Shown here one piece after another: positions 9,062 to 16,788 of a stretch of DNA of 64,000 nucleotides (position 1 is its first letter; the number at the start of each line of letters is the position of its first letter). Source of the DNA: Tenacibaculum sp. 190524A02b (GTDB lineage: Bacteria; Bacteroidota; Bacteroidia; Flavobacteriales; Flavobacteriaceae). The notes under the pieces are model-generated. The model had not been told where the DNA came from. It worked only from the letters and a program-made list of their open reading frames with translations, and searched no databases. The stretch is taken from contig NZ_OZ038525.1 of assembly GCF_964036645.1 (NCBI RefSeq), positions 2,130,501 to 2,194,500 of the forward strand, read 5' to 3'. The translations under genes were made by a program, and so were the position numbers.

Positions 9062-9505
9062 ATGCAAAAGTTGAACTTACCTACATACGATTTCAGGCTC
9101 AAAAGTAACGAAAATAAGACGCTTATTTTTGATAGTTTGCGAAAAAAATATGTAGTACTAACCCCAGAAGAATGGGTTAGACAACATTTTGTTCATTTTT
9201 TATTAGAAGAAAAAAAATATCCTGTTTCTTTAATTGCTATTGAAAAACAATTAATAATTAATAATTTAAAAAAGCGCACTGATATTGTTATTTTTGGTAA
9301 AGATGGACTTCCTAACATTATAGTGGAATGTAAGGCGCCACATATTAAGATTACCCAAAATACTTTTGATCAAATAGCACGCTATAACTTGAAATTACAA
9401 GCTAACTTTTTGGTAGTTACAAATGGTTTACAACATTTTTATTGCATGTTAGATACCAAAAATGAATCGTATGTTTTTCTAAGAGATATCCCCATTTATA
9501 ATTAA
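9062..9505 (+). CDS. HsdR N-terminal-type nuclease-like domain protein
   Basis: This stand-alone 147-residue protein corresponds to the type I restriction enzyme R-subunit N-terminal domain (HSDR_N_2), a PD-(D/E)XK nuclease fold. The core is visible as KKRTDIVIFGKDGLPNIIVE followed by CKAP. The D of RTDIVIF, the E of IVE and the K of CKAP provide the D-ExK triad. A conserved QIARYNLKLQANFLVVTNGLQHF block follows. There is no helicase part or modification subunit nearby, so it is not a restriction system in itself. Its head-to-head pairing with holA suggests a housekeeping DNA role, unproven. Confidence 0.88.
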   Translation: MQKLNLPTYDFRLKSNENKTLIFDSLRKKYVVLTPEEWVRQHFVHFLLEEKKYPVSLIAIEKQLIINNLKKRTDIVIFGKDGLPNIIVECKAPHIKITQNTFDQIARYNLKLQANFLVVTNGLQHFYCMLDTKNESYVFLRDIPIYN

Positions 9506-9539
9506 CAAATTATTACCTCTTTAAGTCGCTTTAAAAGTG

Positions 9540-9547
9540 TATTTTTG
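9540..9547 (+). promoter_or_regulatory. -7 box for the GT2 gene
   Basis: TATTTTTG fits TAnnTTTG and ends five bases before the TTG start at 9553. This supports that start and suggests a near-leaderless mRNA. Confidence 0.5.
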
Positions 9548-9552
9548 GCGTC

Positions 9553-10551
9553 TTGAAAACAGCCATTGTCATATTAAATTGGAACGGTAAAAAATTGTTA
9601 GAGCAATTTTTACCTTCAGTAGTTAGCTTTAGTTCTAAAATTGCTGAAGTTTATGTAGCAGATAATGCTTCTACTGATGATTCTATTGCATACATAAAAC
9701 AATATTTTCCAACAGTAAAGGTTGTAGAAAATTCCCAAAATGGTGGCTATGCTAAAGGTTACAATGATGCTTTACAGCATATAGATGCCGATATTTATTG
9801 TTTATTAAACTCTGATATTGAAGTTACGGAAAATTGGTTGCTTCCAGTTATAGAAACCTTTAAAAAAGAACCCAATACAGGAATTATTCAACCTAAACTA
9901 TTAGATTACAAAGAGAAAACTAAATTCGAATATGCTGGTGCTGGCGGGGGTTTTATAGATTTATTTGGTTATCCGTATTGCCGAGGTAGAGTTTTCAATT
10001 ACTTAGAAGCTGATAACGGCCAGTTTAATGATACTTCCGAAATTTTTTGGGCTTCCGGTGCTTGTATGTTTATACGCTCTGAGATATATCATAGTTTAGG
10101 AGGTTTTGATGAGGATTATTTTGCGCATCAAGAAGAAATTGATTTATGCTGGCGTGCCCAAAATGAAGGTTATACGGTTAAATATGTAGGAGCCTCTACT
10201 GTATTTCATGTGGGTGGGGCTACCTTACAAGAAAGTAACCCACATAAAACGTTTTTAAATTTTAGAAACAGTTTATTAAATGTAGTTAAAAGTGTACCTA
10301 AACGATGGTTTTTATTCGTGGTTTTTTCTCGTTTAGTTTTAGATGGTATTGCGGGAGTTAAATTTGCTTTAGAATTAAGACCTATACACACTCTAGCTAT
10401 TTTAAAAGCGCATTTAAGTTTTTATAAAAACTTTTTTAGATTTTTAGGTAAAAGAAGAAAACTACAAAAGAAAGCTAATTACAACCTTCATACTTCTGTT
10501 GTTTGGCAGTATTTTATTTTAGGAAGAAAAAAGTTTGAAAAGCTAGATTAA
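9553..10551 (+). CDS. GT2 family glycosyltransferase (rhamnosyltransferase-like)
   Basis: This 332-residue protein starts at TTG 9553, immediately before the conserved first strand KTAIVILNWNGKKLLEQFLPS. It has the GT2 nucleotide-binding features VYVADNASTDDS, NGGYAKGYNDAL and the metal motif LLNSDIE. The acceptor-side block FWASGACMFIRSEIYHSLGGFDEDYFAHQEEIDLCWR is typical of WbbL-like rhamnosyltransferases. A hydrophobic/basic C-terminal part near residues 245-290 may associate with the inner membrane. It probably transfers a sugar onto a lipid-linked polysaccharide. No other polysaccharide gene is adjacent. Confidence 0.88.
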   Translation: MKTAIVILNWNGKKLLEQFLPSVVSFSSKIAEVYVADNASTDDSIAYIKQYFPTVKVVENSQNGGYAKGYNDALQHIDADIYCLLNSDIEVTENWLLPVIETFKKEPNTGIIQPKLLDYKEKTKFEYAGAGGGFIDLFGYPYCRGRVFNYLEADNGQFNDTSEIFWASGACMFIRSEIYHSLGGFDEDYFAHQEEIDLCWRAQNEGYTVKYVGASTVFHVGGATLQESNPHKTFLNFRNSLLNVVKSVPKRWFLFVVFSRLVLDGIAGVKFALELRPIHTLAILKAHLSFYKNFFRFLGKRRKLQKKANYNLHTSVVWQYFILGRKKFEKLD

Positions 10552-10559
10552 GATTAGGT

Positions 10560-11807
10560 CTACAAATTCAAGAACTCCTTACCTAATAAGTTTTTCAAAG
10601 AAAAACCTTTAACCTCTCCCACTCCTTTAAACTTAAAACGAACTCCTACAACCTTACCAAGTGTTTTTGTATATGTTTCGTTATATATTTCTTGTTTATT
10701 TAAAAACACACGTACTTGCTTATTTTTTACGCTAATTTTAATATTTTTAAAACTAGACAAATCTGTTCCAAAGGGTGACAAGTCATACTTCTTTCCATCA
10801 AAATATTTTTCACTAAACATTACTCCTATTTCTGAAACGCAACCTGAAATAGTTAAAGGAATTAAAATTGCGCTTTTTGTTCCTATGATTGTAATCGTAG
10901 TTTTTTGGCAAACACCCCATTTATCAATAAACAAATGTTTTATAGAAGTATGTAACTCAAAATTATCTCCTGAAATATTTCCCAGATCATCTACATAATG
11001 ATACGTAGAGTTTACTGGTTCACTGCTCTGTTTAATTTCATTTATAGTCTCTTCGGCAAACAACAAACTTTTATTTTTTAAAACTTTCTTTTCTTCAATG
11101 TATTTAGGTATTGGCTTATAATCAATAGTACCTATCCATCCATTTGACTTTATAAACAAATCATGCTCTTTAATTATTTTTTTATTAACTAAAAGTTTCG
11201 CTCTAAAATATCCTGGATAATAATATTGTCCTGTAGCTTGTTTTTGTTTTTTATGAATCTTTATAGTTTTGGTTGGATCCCAATGCTGTTGAATTAAAAA
11301 ATCATCCGCTTCAATTGTTTTCAAATCAAAATCAAACACTACCGAATTAGGCAAACCATTGGCTATAGGTCTACTTTTAAAAAGTACCTTAGTATAATCT
11401 GCTCTTTTTATCTGGTTCTTGGTTGACATAGAAAATATAGAGAAAAATAATGCTGCTATTATAAAAGCAGAAAGCATAATAACTCTGATATTAGCTAATA
11501 CTGTTTGTTTATAAATAGTAACTTTGGGCTTTTTTCTTTTACTTTTAAAATCTCTCCAATTTAAAAAACCAGCAAACTGAGCTAAGGTGTTTAACGTACT
11601 TATACTTGGAGCACTTTCATAATTAACCCTTCCCCAAACTCTTTTTAATGTAGTTGGACTTAAAAGTACTTTTGTTTCTTCTTGAATTTTTTCACTCAAT
11701 TCAATAAACACATTATTATGCCAATTTTTAGCTTTCCCCCATTGTAACTTTTCTTCTATTAAGTTCAAACAGACTTGTACTTCTTTATAATCTTTATACA
11801 ACTTCAT
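10560..11807 (-). CDS. Membrane-anchored HTH-like protein with C-terminal lectin-like domain
   Basis: The frame is open from ATG 11843, but I prefer ATG 11807 (415 residues): the extra 12 residues are hydrophobic and overlap a set of 10-bp repeats that look like promoter DNA. The N-terminal ~90 residues carry a helix-turn-helix-like block (LSPTTLKRVWGRVNY, then SISTLNTLAQFAGFLNWRDF) known to me from many Bacteroidota proteins. A single membrane helix (about residues 107-128, MLSAFIIAALFFSIF) follows. The C-terminal ~270 residues look like a concanavalin A/LamG-like sandwich ending in VRVFLNKQEIYNETY and GVGEVKGFSL. It could sense an extracytoplasmic ligand and act on DNA. It is divergent from a secreted protein of similar fold. 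Confidence 0.7.
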   Translation of the reverse strand: MKLYKDYKEVQVCLNLIEEKLQWGKAKNWHNNVFIELSEKIQEETKVLLSPTTLKRVWGRVNYESAPSISTLNTLAQFAGFLNWRDFKSKRKKPKVTIYKQTVLANIRVIMLSAFIIAALFFSIFSMSTKNQIKRADYTKVLFKSRPIANGLPNSVVFDFDLKTIEADDFLIQQHWDPTKTIKIHKKQKQATGQYYYPGYFRAKLLVNKKIIKEHDLFIKSNGWIGTIDYKPIPKYIEEKKVLKNKSLLFAEETINEIKQSSEPVNSTYHYVDDLGNISGDNFELHTSIKHLFIDKWGVCQKTTITIIGTKSAILIPLTISGCVSEIGVMFSEKYFDGKKYDLSPFGTDLSSFKNIKISVKNKQVRVFLNKQEIYNETYTKTLGKVVGVRFKFKGVGEVKGFSLKNLLGKEFLNL

Positions 11808-11833
11808 AATCACAAAAATCACTAAAAATAACC

Positions 11834-11861
11834 ACTTGAACAACTATGAACCAACTTGAAC
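11834..11861. promoter_or_regulatory. Three in-phase TGAAC repeats
   Basis: TGAAC occurs at 11837, 11847 and 11857, exactly 10 bases apart, inside ACTTGAACA, ACTATGAACC and AACTTGAAC. The set lies between two divergent genes. The spacing puts all three on one face of the helix, as for a multimeric regulator. Confidence 0.45.
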
Positions 11862-11929
11862 GGGTTTGTTTTTTACTGAAATACAGAAATATAGATTTTT
11901 GAATATAATTTTTACAAATATTCTTTATT

Positions 11930-13033
11930 ATGAGGTTTACAACTATCTTAATCTTACTATTTTTTAGCAATAGTATTTACACACAGAACTACATTCCTAT
12001 AGATACTGCACATTGGGATATAAAAGCCAAAGCTTATGTTATTGAAAAGTATAAAGGAAAGAAAGCTATCTATATACAAGCTGGTGGTATGACACTTAAA
12101 AATCAAACTTTTTTAAATGGGACTATTGAGTTTGATATTTTTTTAAAAGAAGAACAAGCTTTTCCGGGAATAACTTTTAGAACAACTAAAAATTTTGATG
12201 GTGAAAAATGGTATATAAGACCACATTTATCTGGAAAACCAGATGGTAATCAAGCCGTACCACTTACCAATGGTGTTACTCCATGGCAACTGTATTTTGG
12301 AGAAAAATACTCTTTCCCATATCGTTATAAATTTAATGATTGGACACATGTTAAACTAGTTGTTAATAATGATAAAGCACAAGTTTTTTTAGACGGAACT
12401 GAAAAACCTAACTTATCATGGCACTTATTTCACAAAGCACAAAGCGGCAGTATTAGTTTTAATGGTGGAAGATTATCTGGAATGCATTTAGCCAATATTA
12501 AAATAAATACCAGCACTACAAGAATTGCAGGCTTTAAGCCTAAAGAACGAAAAGCATTAAAAAACTTAATTCCCACATGGAAAATTTCAGATAAATTTGA
12601 AGAAAAGTTACTTGATTCACCTAATACTTATAAAAAACTAATCTCATCTAGAAAATGGACAAACTCTATTTCTGTTGAAGAAGGTACGGCTGCTAATATT
12701 TCAAGAAAAGCACAACTATTCAATAATAAATCTAAAAATACGGTTTTTGCAAAAATTGAAATTTATTCAGATAAAAATCAAACCAAATTATTTGAATTCG
12801 GATATAGTGATAGAGTTACTACTATTTTAAATGGAATACCTATCTATAGAGGAACAAATAAATGGCGGTCTCGAGATTATAGATACTTAGGTACTATTGG
12901 TTTATTTGATGCTGTCTACTTACCTCTTAAGAAAGGAAAAAACATATTGCTTATGGCTGTTTCTGAAGATTTTGGAGGCTGGCTAATTACTGGGAGATTT
13001 AAAGACAATTCACAAATAAAAATCATTTATTAA
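11930..13033 (+). CDS. Secreted concanavalin A-like (LamG-type) domain protein
   Basis: The 367-residue product has a signal peptide (about residues 1-19, MRFTTILILLFFSNSIYTQ). Residues about 25-190 form a LamG/3-keto-disaccharide-hydrolase-like beta-sandwich: FLNGTIEFDIFLKEEQAFPG, TFRTTKNFDGEKWYIRPH, WTHVKLVVNNDKAQVFLDGT and a closing SGMHLANIKI. The C-terminal half (about 240-367) is another beta-rich domain without a name I can give. No T9SS tail or lipobox is visible, so it is probably periplasmic or released. It is divergent from the membrane HTH protein, which has a similar fold outside the membrane. Confidence 0.75.
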   Translation: MRFTTILILLFFSNSIYTQNYIPIDTAHWDIKAKAYVIEKYKGKKAIYIQAGGMTLKNQTFLNGTIEFDIFLKEEQAFPGITFRTTKNFDGEKWYIRPHLSGKPDGNQAVPLTNGVTPWQLYFGEKYSFPYRYKFNDWTHVKLVVNNDKAQVFLDGTEKPNLSWHLFHKAQSGSISFNGGRLSGMHLANIKINTSTTRIAGFKPKERKALKNLIPTWKISDKFEEKLLDSPNTYKKLISSRKWTNSISVEEGTAANISRKAQLFNNKSKNTVFAKIEIYSDKNQTKLFEFGYSDRVTTILNGIPIYRGTNKWRSRDYRYLGTIGLFDAVYLPLKKGKNILLMAVSEDFGGWLITGRFKDNSQIKIIY

Positions 13034-13067
13034 ATTTATAATCCACATTAATTTATACGTTAACATT

Positions 13068-13604
13068 ATGAAAAAAGTACTTTTAACATTATTACTTTTC
13101 AGTTTTTTTAATCTTTCATACGGTCAAAAAATTAAAGACCTTGATACAAGCCCTCTTGATTTTGCTGTTTTTAGACCAGATGGTCAAGGCACACAACCTG
13201 TAGCTAGAATTATTTATAGTAGACCTCAAAAAAAGAATCGAAAAATATTTGGTGAATTGGTTCCTTACGGAAAAGTTTGGAGGACTGGTGCCAATCAGAC
13301 TACCGAAATAAACGTTTATAAAGACATTACCATTCAGGGCAAAAAATTAAAAGCTGGAAGTTATACCCTTTATACTGTTCCTAATAAAGATTCTTGGAAA
13401 GTCATTTTCAATTCTAATTTATTTACTTGGGGGGCTTATGATTATGATGCTTCAAAAAATGTACTGGAATTTGATGTTCCTGTAAAACGCACAAGTGAAC
13501 CTGTAGAGGCTTTTGGAATTGCTTTTGGTAAGCATAGAGCTGGCAATGGTAAAATTTTATTTAGCTGGGATGATATTGAAATTTTTGTTGATTTCAACTA
13601 CTAA
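13068..13604 (+). CDS. DUF2911 domain protein, exported
   Basis: This 178-residue protein carries a signal peptide (MKKVLLTLLLFSFFNLSYG, then Q) and the DUF2911 domain. The family motifs are visible: IIYSRPQKKNRKIFGELVPYG, VWRTGANQTTEINVYKDITI, LKAGSYTLYTVPNKDSWKVIF and EFDVPVKRTSEPVEAFGIAF. The function of DUF2911 is not known; it is common as a periplasmic protein in Bacteroidota. The gene lies 34 bases after the lectin-like gene on the same strand and could be co-transcribed with it. It ends in a convergent terminator shared with the CREST hydrolase gene. Confidence 0.88.
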   Translation: MKKVLLTLLLFSFFNLSYGQKIKDLDTSPLDFAVFRPDGQGTQPVARIIYSRPQKKNRKIFGELVPYGKVWRTGANQTTEINVYKDITIQGKKLKAGSYTLYTVPNKDSWKVIFNSNLFTWGAYDYDASKNVLEFDVPVKRTSEPVEAFGIAFGKHRAGNGKILFSWDDIEIFVDFNY

Positions 13605-13638
13605 TACGATTTACGAATAATATCTTTTTTTAACTCAT

Positions 13639-13676
13639 ATTAGCTTTATCATTTTTAGCATTATGGTAAAGCTAAT
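13639..13676. terminator. Hairpin between convergent genes
   Basis: A perfect 10-bp stem ATTAGCTTTA / TAAAGCTAAT with an 18-base loop spans the gap and overlaps the CREST hydrolase stop codon. It may serve both strands. Confidence 0.55.
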
Positions 13677-14355
13677 TATTCTTCAAAAGTTCTTTTTTAT
13701 CTTGATAAATATAATAGAGTAGAAAAAAAACAGCAACTCCTCCAAATGTATGCCACAACCAATGCGTTCCCATGGGTAGTAAAACAACAAGGTTATCTAA
13801 AGTTCTAAACAAGACTGCTCCTCCAAAAATAACAAAGCCATAAATTATATACTGTATGTTTTTCCATTGTGTTCGGTAAGCATACCAGATAAAAGGAGTG
13901 ATTACAGTTACTGCAGTTACTACATAACCAAATGATATTCTATACTCTTTAGGTAATGGTAGCATTCTTGGCAAAATAGAAAGCAATAAAAAACTCAAGA
14001 ACAATAAAATTCGTTGTCCCCATTTTTTGGTAATCTTACCTATGAAATACACAATACCACCTAAACAAACAATCATAATTGGTAACCAATCTAACACTAA
14101 CCAAAACTCATGACTTCTTGTACCATGGAACATTGTTCCTCCTATCCAACTTATAAATATTACTGGAATGGCAAATAAAAAAAATGGATGTTGTTTAGGA
14201 TTTTTAGCTATTTTTCTACCAAAATAAATTAGAATTGCTATAAAAATAAGGTTACTAAAAGTATTGAAAGGTTCCACTGGTAAACGACCTTCTATCGTTT
14301 CTTGATATATAGGTCCACTATCATTAGGAAATTTTTGTAGCAAACTATAAAACAT
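13672..14355 (-). CDS. CREST-superfamily membrane hydrolase (alkaline ceramidase-like)
   Basis: The 227-residue protein has about seven hydrophobic helices and the residues expected of the CREST (alkaline ceramidase/PAQR) superfamily: the N-terminal EPFNTFSN motif (28-35), a serine in FISW (S69), histidine in GGTMFHGT (H77), aspartate in VLDWLP (D89) and the C-terminal pair in THWLWHTFGG (H198, H202). These would coordinate a metal for amide hydrolysis of a lipid such as a sphingolipid or related amide. Its start overlaps the end of the upstream YrdC-family gene by 11 bases, implying translational coupling. The actual substrate is unknown. Confidence 0.78.
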   Translation of the reverse strand: MFYSLLQKFPNDSGPIYQETIEGRLPVEPFNTFSNLIFIAILIYFGRKIAKNPKQHPFFLFAIPVIFISWIGGTMFHGTRSHEFWLVLDWLPIMIVCLGGIVYFIGKITKKWGQRILLFLSFLLLSILPRMLPLPKEYRISFGYVVTAVTVITPFIWYAYRTQWKNIQYIIYGFVIFGGAVLFRTLDNLVVLLPMGTHWLWHTFGGVAVFFLLYYIYQDKKELLKNN

Positions 14356-14965
14356 CCAAACTTCCCTTTCCTTCCCTTATCACTTCAGGTTCATCATCAG
14401 TTAAATCTATAACAGTTGATGCATAATTATCTCCATAACCTCCATCTACTACAATATCTACTATGTTTTGCCACTTTTCAAAAATTAACTCTGGATCTGT
14501 AGTATATTCTATAATTTCATCTTCATCATGAATAGAAGTTGATACTATTGGATTTTCTAAAGCTGCAACAATAGCTCGTGCTATGTTATTATCAGGCACA
14601 CGAATACCAACTGTCTTTCTTTTTTTAAATACTTTTGGTAGTGAATTACTTCCTGGTAGTACAAAAGTATAAGGTCCAGGCAAAGCTCTTTTTAATATTT
14701 TATACGTAGGTGTATTAATTTGTTTTACATAATCAGACAAATGACTTAAATCATTACAAACAAAAGAAAAGTTAGCCTTTTCTAACTTTACTCCTTTAAT
14801 CTGCGCTATTTTTTCTAAAGCCTTGGTATTTGTTATATCACATCCTAACCCATAAACAGTATCTGTTGGATAAATTACCAATCCTCCATTTCGCAATACT
14901 TTTACAATCTTCTCAATCTCTTTAGGGTTTGGGTTTTCGTTATATAACTTTATAAATTGTGCCAT
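14345..14965 (-). CDS. Sua5/YciO/YrdC family protein (YciO-like)
   Basis: This 206-residue protein has the family fold: GGLVIYPTDTVYGLGCDITN at the N-terminus, an IKGVKLEKANFSFVCND block, LKRALPGPYTFVLPG and KKRKTVGIRVPDN, then IVSTSIHDEDE. YrdC/Sua5 members make L-threonylcarbamoyl-AMP for tRNA t6A37. The wording around FSFVCNDLSHLSDYV and GPYTFVLPG is closer to the YciO branch, whose role is less settled, so I give no symbol. It lies two bases after the PRiA4_ORF3 gene and overlaps the CREST gene, forming a three-gene minus-strand operon. Confidence 0.85.
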   Translation of the reverse strand: MAQFIKLYNENPNPKEIEKIVKVLRNGGLVIYPTDTVYGLGCDITNTKALEKIAQIKGVKLEKANFSFVCNDLSHLSDYVKQINTPTYKILKRALPGPYTFVLPGSNSLPKVFKKRKTVGIRVPDNNIARAIVAALENPIVSTSIHDEDEIIEYTTDPELIFEKWQNIVDIVVDGGYGDNYASTVIDLTDDEPEVIREGKGSLDVL

Positions 14966-14967
14966 AA

Positions 14968-15459
14968 CTAATAATTATCAAAGTCAAAATCATCAAGACT
15001 TTCAAATTCATCTTTAAAACCTTCTTCTCCAGAATCATTTAAAAAATCATCTGCTTTAAATATTTTATTAGGTGCTTCTTTTGGCACCTCTCCTACTTCT
15101 AAAATTACTTTTTCTTCGGCTTTTGTATCAGTCTGTTCTACTAACTCGATAAAAAACGTCCACATATCTAAAAAGTCGTACACATAAATTAATTTATCAT
15201 TCAGTTTAGGTAACGTTTCTCTTATGATACAACTAGCCATTGAAATTCCCTCTCCTGCTTCTGCCATACTAAACAATGGAATTTCCTCTCCTTGATTCCA
15301 CTCATCATCTGTTCTATAAAATGATGCCATTTCATTGCCTTCAAAACCAAATGCTTTAGCTACTGATGAGTGTAACTCTTCTAATGATTTTTTCTCATCA
15401 ATCATAAGAGTTCTAATTACATCTTCCTCTGTATCTAATATTGCACGTACTTTATACAT
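14968..15459 (-). CDS. PRiA4_ORF3-like (IS1096 TnpR-like) protein
   Basis: The 163-residue protein resembles the plasmid pRiA4b ORF-3 domain family: YKVRAILDTEEDVIRTLMID, LEELHSSVAKAFGFEGNEMASFYRTDDEWNQG and KLIYVYDFLDMWTFFIEL, where the YVYDFxDxW core is the strongest signature. The C-terminal ~45 residues are very acidic. Despite historic naming, these are not transposase proteins in most genomes and their function is unknown. It is the first gene of the minus-strand unit and shares a palindromic promoter with the divergent thioesterase operon. Confidence 0.82.
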   Translation of the reverse strand: MYKVRAILDTEEDVIRTLMIDEKKSLEELHSSVAKAFGFEGNEMASFYRTDDEWNQGEEIPLFSMAEAGEGISMASCIIRETLPKLNDKLIYVYDFLDMWTFFIELVEQTDTKAEEKVILEVGEVPKEAPNKIFKADDFLNDSGEEGFKDEFESLDDFDFDNY

Positions 15460-15479
15460 TCTATTGTTTTTTATAGCTA

Positions 15480-15497
15480 CAAAAATACGTATTTTTG
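15480..15497. promoter_or_regulatory. Palindromic pair of divergent -7 boxes
   Basis: CAAAAATACGTATTTTTG is a perfect 18-bp palindrome. Its right half is TATTTTTG on the plus strand (15490-15497) and its left half is the same box on the minus strand (15487-15480), two bases apart. A plus-strand TTG lies at 15464-15466, 23 bases upstream of the plus box. Confidence 0.6.
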
Positions 15498-15517
15498 GAT
15501 GATTTTTCTTTTACCTT

Positions 15518-15937
15518 ATGAATAAGCAACAGATTCTTGATAAATTAAACAGCTTTAACAAAAATACATTGATGGAAACTTTAGAAATTGAGTTTACAGA
15601 TGTTGGTGAAGATTTTGTTACTGCTAAAATGCCTGTGACTCCTAAAGTACATCAACCTTATGGTTTACTACACGGAGGAGCTACTGCTGCATTAGCTGAA
15701 ACAGTTGGTAGCTGTGCTTCTGGATTTCTGTTTATTGACACCAAAACTCAAATAGCTAAAGGTTTAGAATTAAGCATAAATCATGTTAAAAGTAAAAAAG
15801 AAGGTGTTGTTTTTGCTACTGCTAAACCTATTCACAAAGGGAAAACTACTCATTTATGGGAAATTAAAATTGTAGACGAGGAAAATAACCTGATTTCTAT
15901 TGGCAAGTTAACCAATATTGTGTTAGATAAAAAATAA
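15518..15937 (+). CDS. PaaI/hotdog-fold acyl-CoA thioesterase
   Basis: This 139-residue single-domain protein has the PaaI-type hotdog core: VTPKVHQPYGLLHGGATAALAETVGS, where HGG and the following glutamate are the usual catalytic environment, and LSINHVKSKKEGVVFATAKPIHKGKTTHLWEI. It would hydrolyse an acyl- or aryl-CoA thioester. Because it starts the operon that ends in menF, 1,4-dihydroxy-2-naphthoyl-CoA hydrolysis in menaquinone synthesis is a reasonable but inferred role. Its stop TAA overlaps the ATG of the next gene by one base. Confidence 0.87.
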   Translation: MNKQQILDKLNSFNKNTLMETLEIEFTDVGEDFVTAKMPVTPKVHQPYGLLHGGATAALAETVGSCASGFLFIDTKTQIAKGLELSINHVKSKKEGVVFATAKPIHKGKTTHLWEIKIVDEENNLISIGKLTNIVLDKK

Positions 15938-16788
15938 TGAGGCAACTCCGAAAGCTTTTAAAAATTATTGGAATTACACTAGCAATCCTCCTTACTGGAG
16001 TGTATGCTTTATTCGTATATATATCTTCTCCAAATTCTGATGAAAAGCTTTTAAAAAAGTTTGAACAAGCCGCTATTAAACCCGTAATAAAATACAAAAC
16101 TTATAGAGGTTTTAGGTACAGAACCCTAAACAGTATCCACAATCAAGAACTTCCAACTATTATTTTTGTTCATGGTACCATTGGTTCTAGTAGTGATTTT
16201 GCTAAATATATGATGGATGAAGATTTATTAAAAAAATTCAATTTTATTTCTTACGATAGAATTGGCTATAATTACCAAGACAAAAATCATGTACAAGAAA
16301 GTATTGCTTTTGAACGTGATTTGTTAGATGCTATTATTTCAACTATTCCTAGTAAAAAAATAATCATAGCAGGATATTCTTATGGCGGGCCAATAGCTTT
16401 AGCCAGTAAAAAGCAAGTAAAAAAAATACTACTTTTTGCGCCTGCTGTATATAGTAAAGTAGAACCTATGCCTTGGTTATTGAACTTTTACAAATGGAAA
16501 ATCACTCGATGGCTAGTTCCTAAAATTTGGCAAGAAGCTTCTAAAGAAAAAATTTCTCACAAATCCGATTTGCGAAAATTTGAAAATAAATGGAATAACA
16601 CTCCTAATACTATTGTTTGTATTCACGGGAATGAAGACTGGATTGTCCCTTATGAAAACTCTTTATACTTAAAAAAGCACTTTTCTAACAAACAATTTAA
16701 TTTAATCACGCTAAACAGTACTGGACACGATTTAATTTGGAGTCAATTTTCACAAATAAAACAACAACTTTTAAAACAAGTCTATTGA
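15937..16788 (+). CDS. Alpha/beta hydrolase with N-terminal membrane anchor
   Basis: The 283-residue protein has a hydrophobic segment (about 10-30) and an alpha/beta-hydrolase domain with oxyanion loop IIFVHGTIGSS, nucleophile elbow AGYSYGG (S148), an acid in GNEDWIVPYE (about D232) and histidine in STGHDLIW (about H263). The triad is complete. Its start overlaps the thioesterase stop (TAATG) and its end overlaps the TTG start of menF, so the three genes are translationally coupled. In menaquinone operons a hydrolase of this fold (MenH) acts after MenD, but the membrane anchor is atypical for MenH, so that role is only a possibility. Confidence 0.82.
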   Translation: MRQLRKLLKIIGITLAILLTGVYALFVYISSPNSDEKLLKKFEQAAIKPVIKYKTYRGFRYRTLNSIHNQELPTIIFVHGTIGSSSDFAKYMMDEDLLKKFNFISYDRIGYNYQDKNHVQESIAFERDLLDAIISTIPSKKIIIAGYSYGGPIALASKKQVKKILLFAPAVYSKVEPMPWLLNFYKWKITRWLVPKIWQEASKEKISHKSDLRKFENKWNNTPNTIVCIHGNEDWIVPYENSLYLKKHFSNKQFNLITLNSTGHDLIWSQFSQIKQQLLKQVY

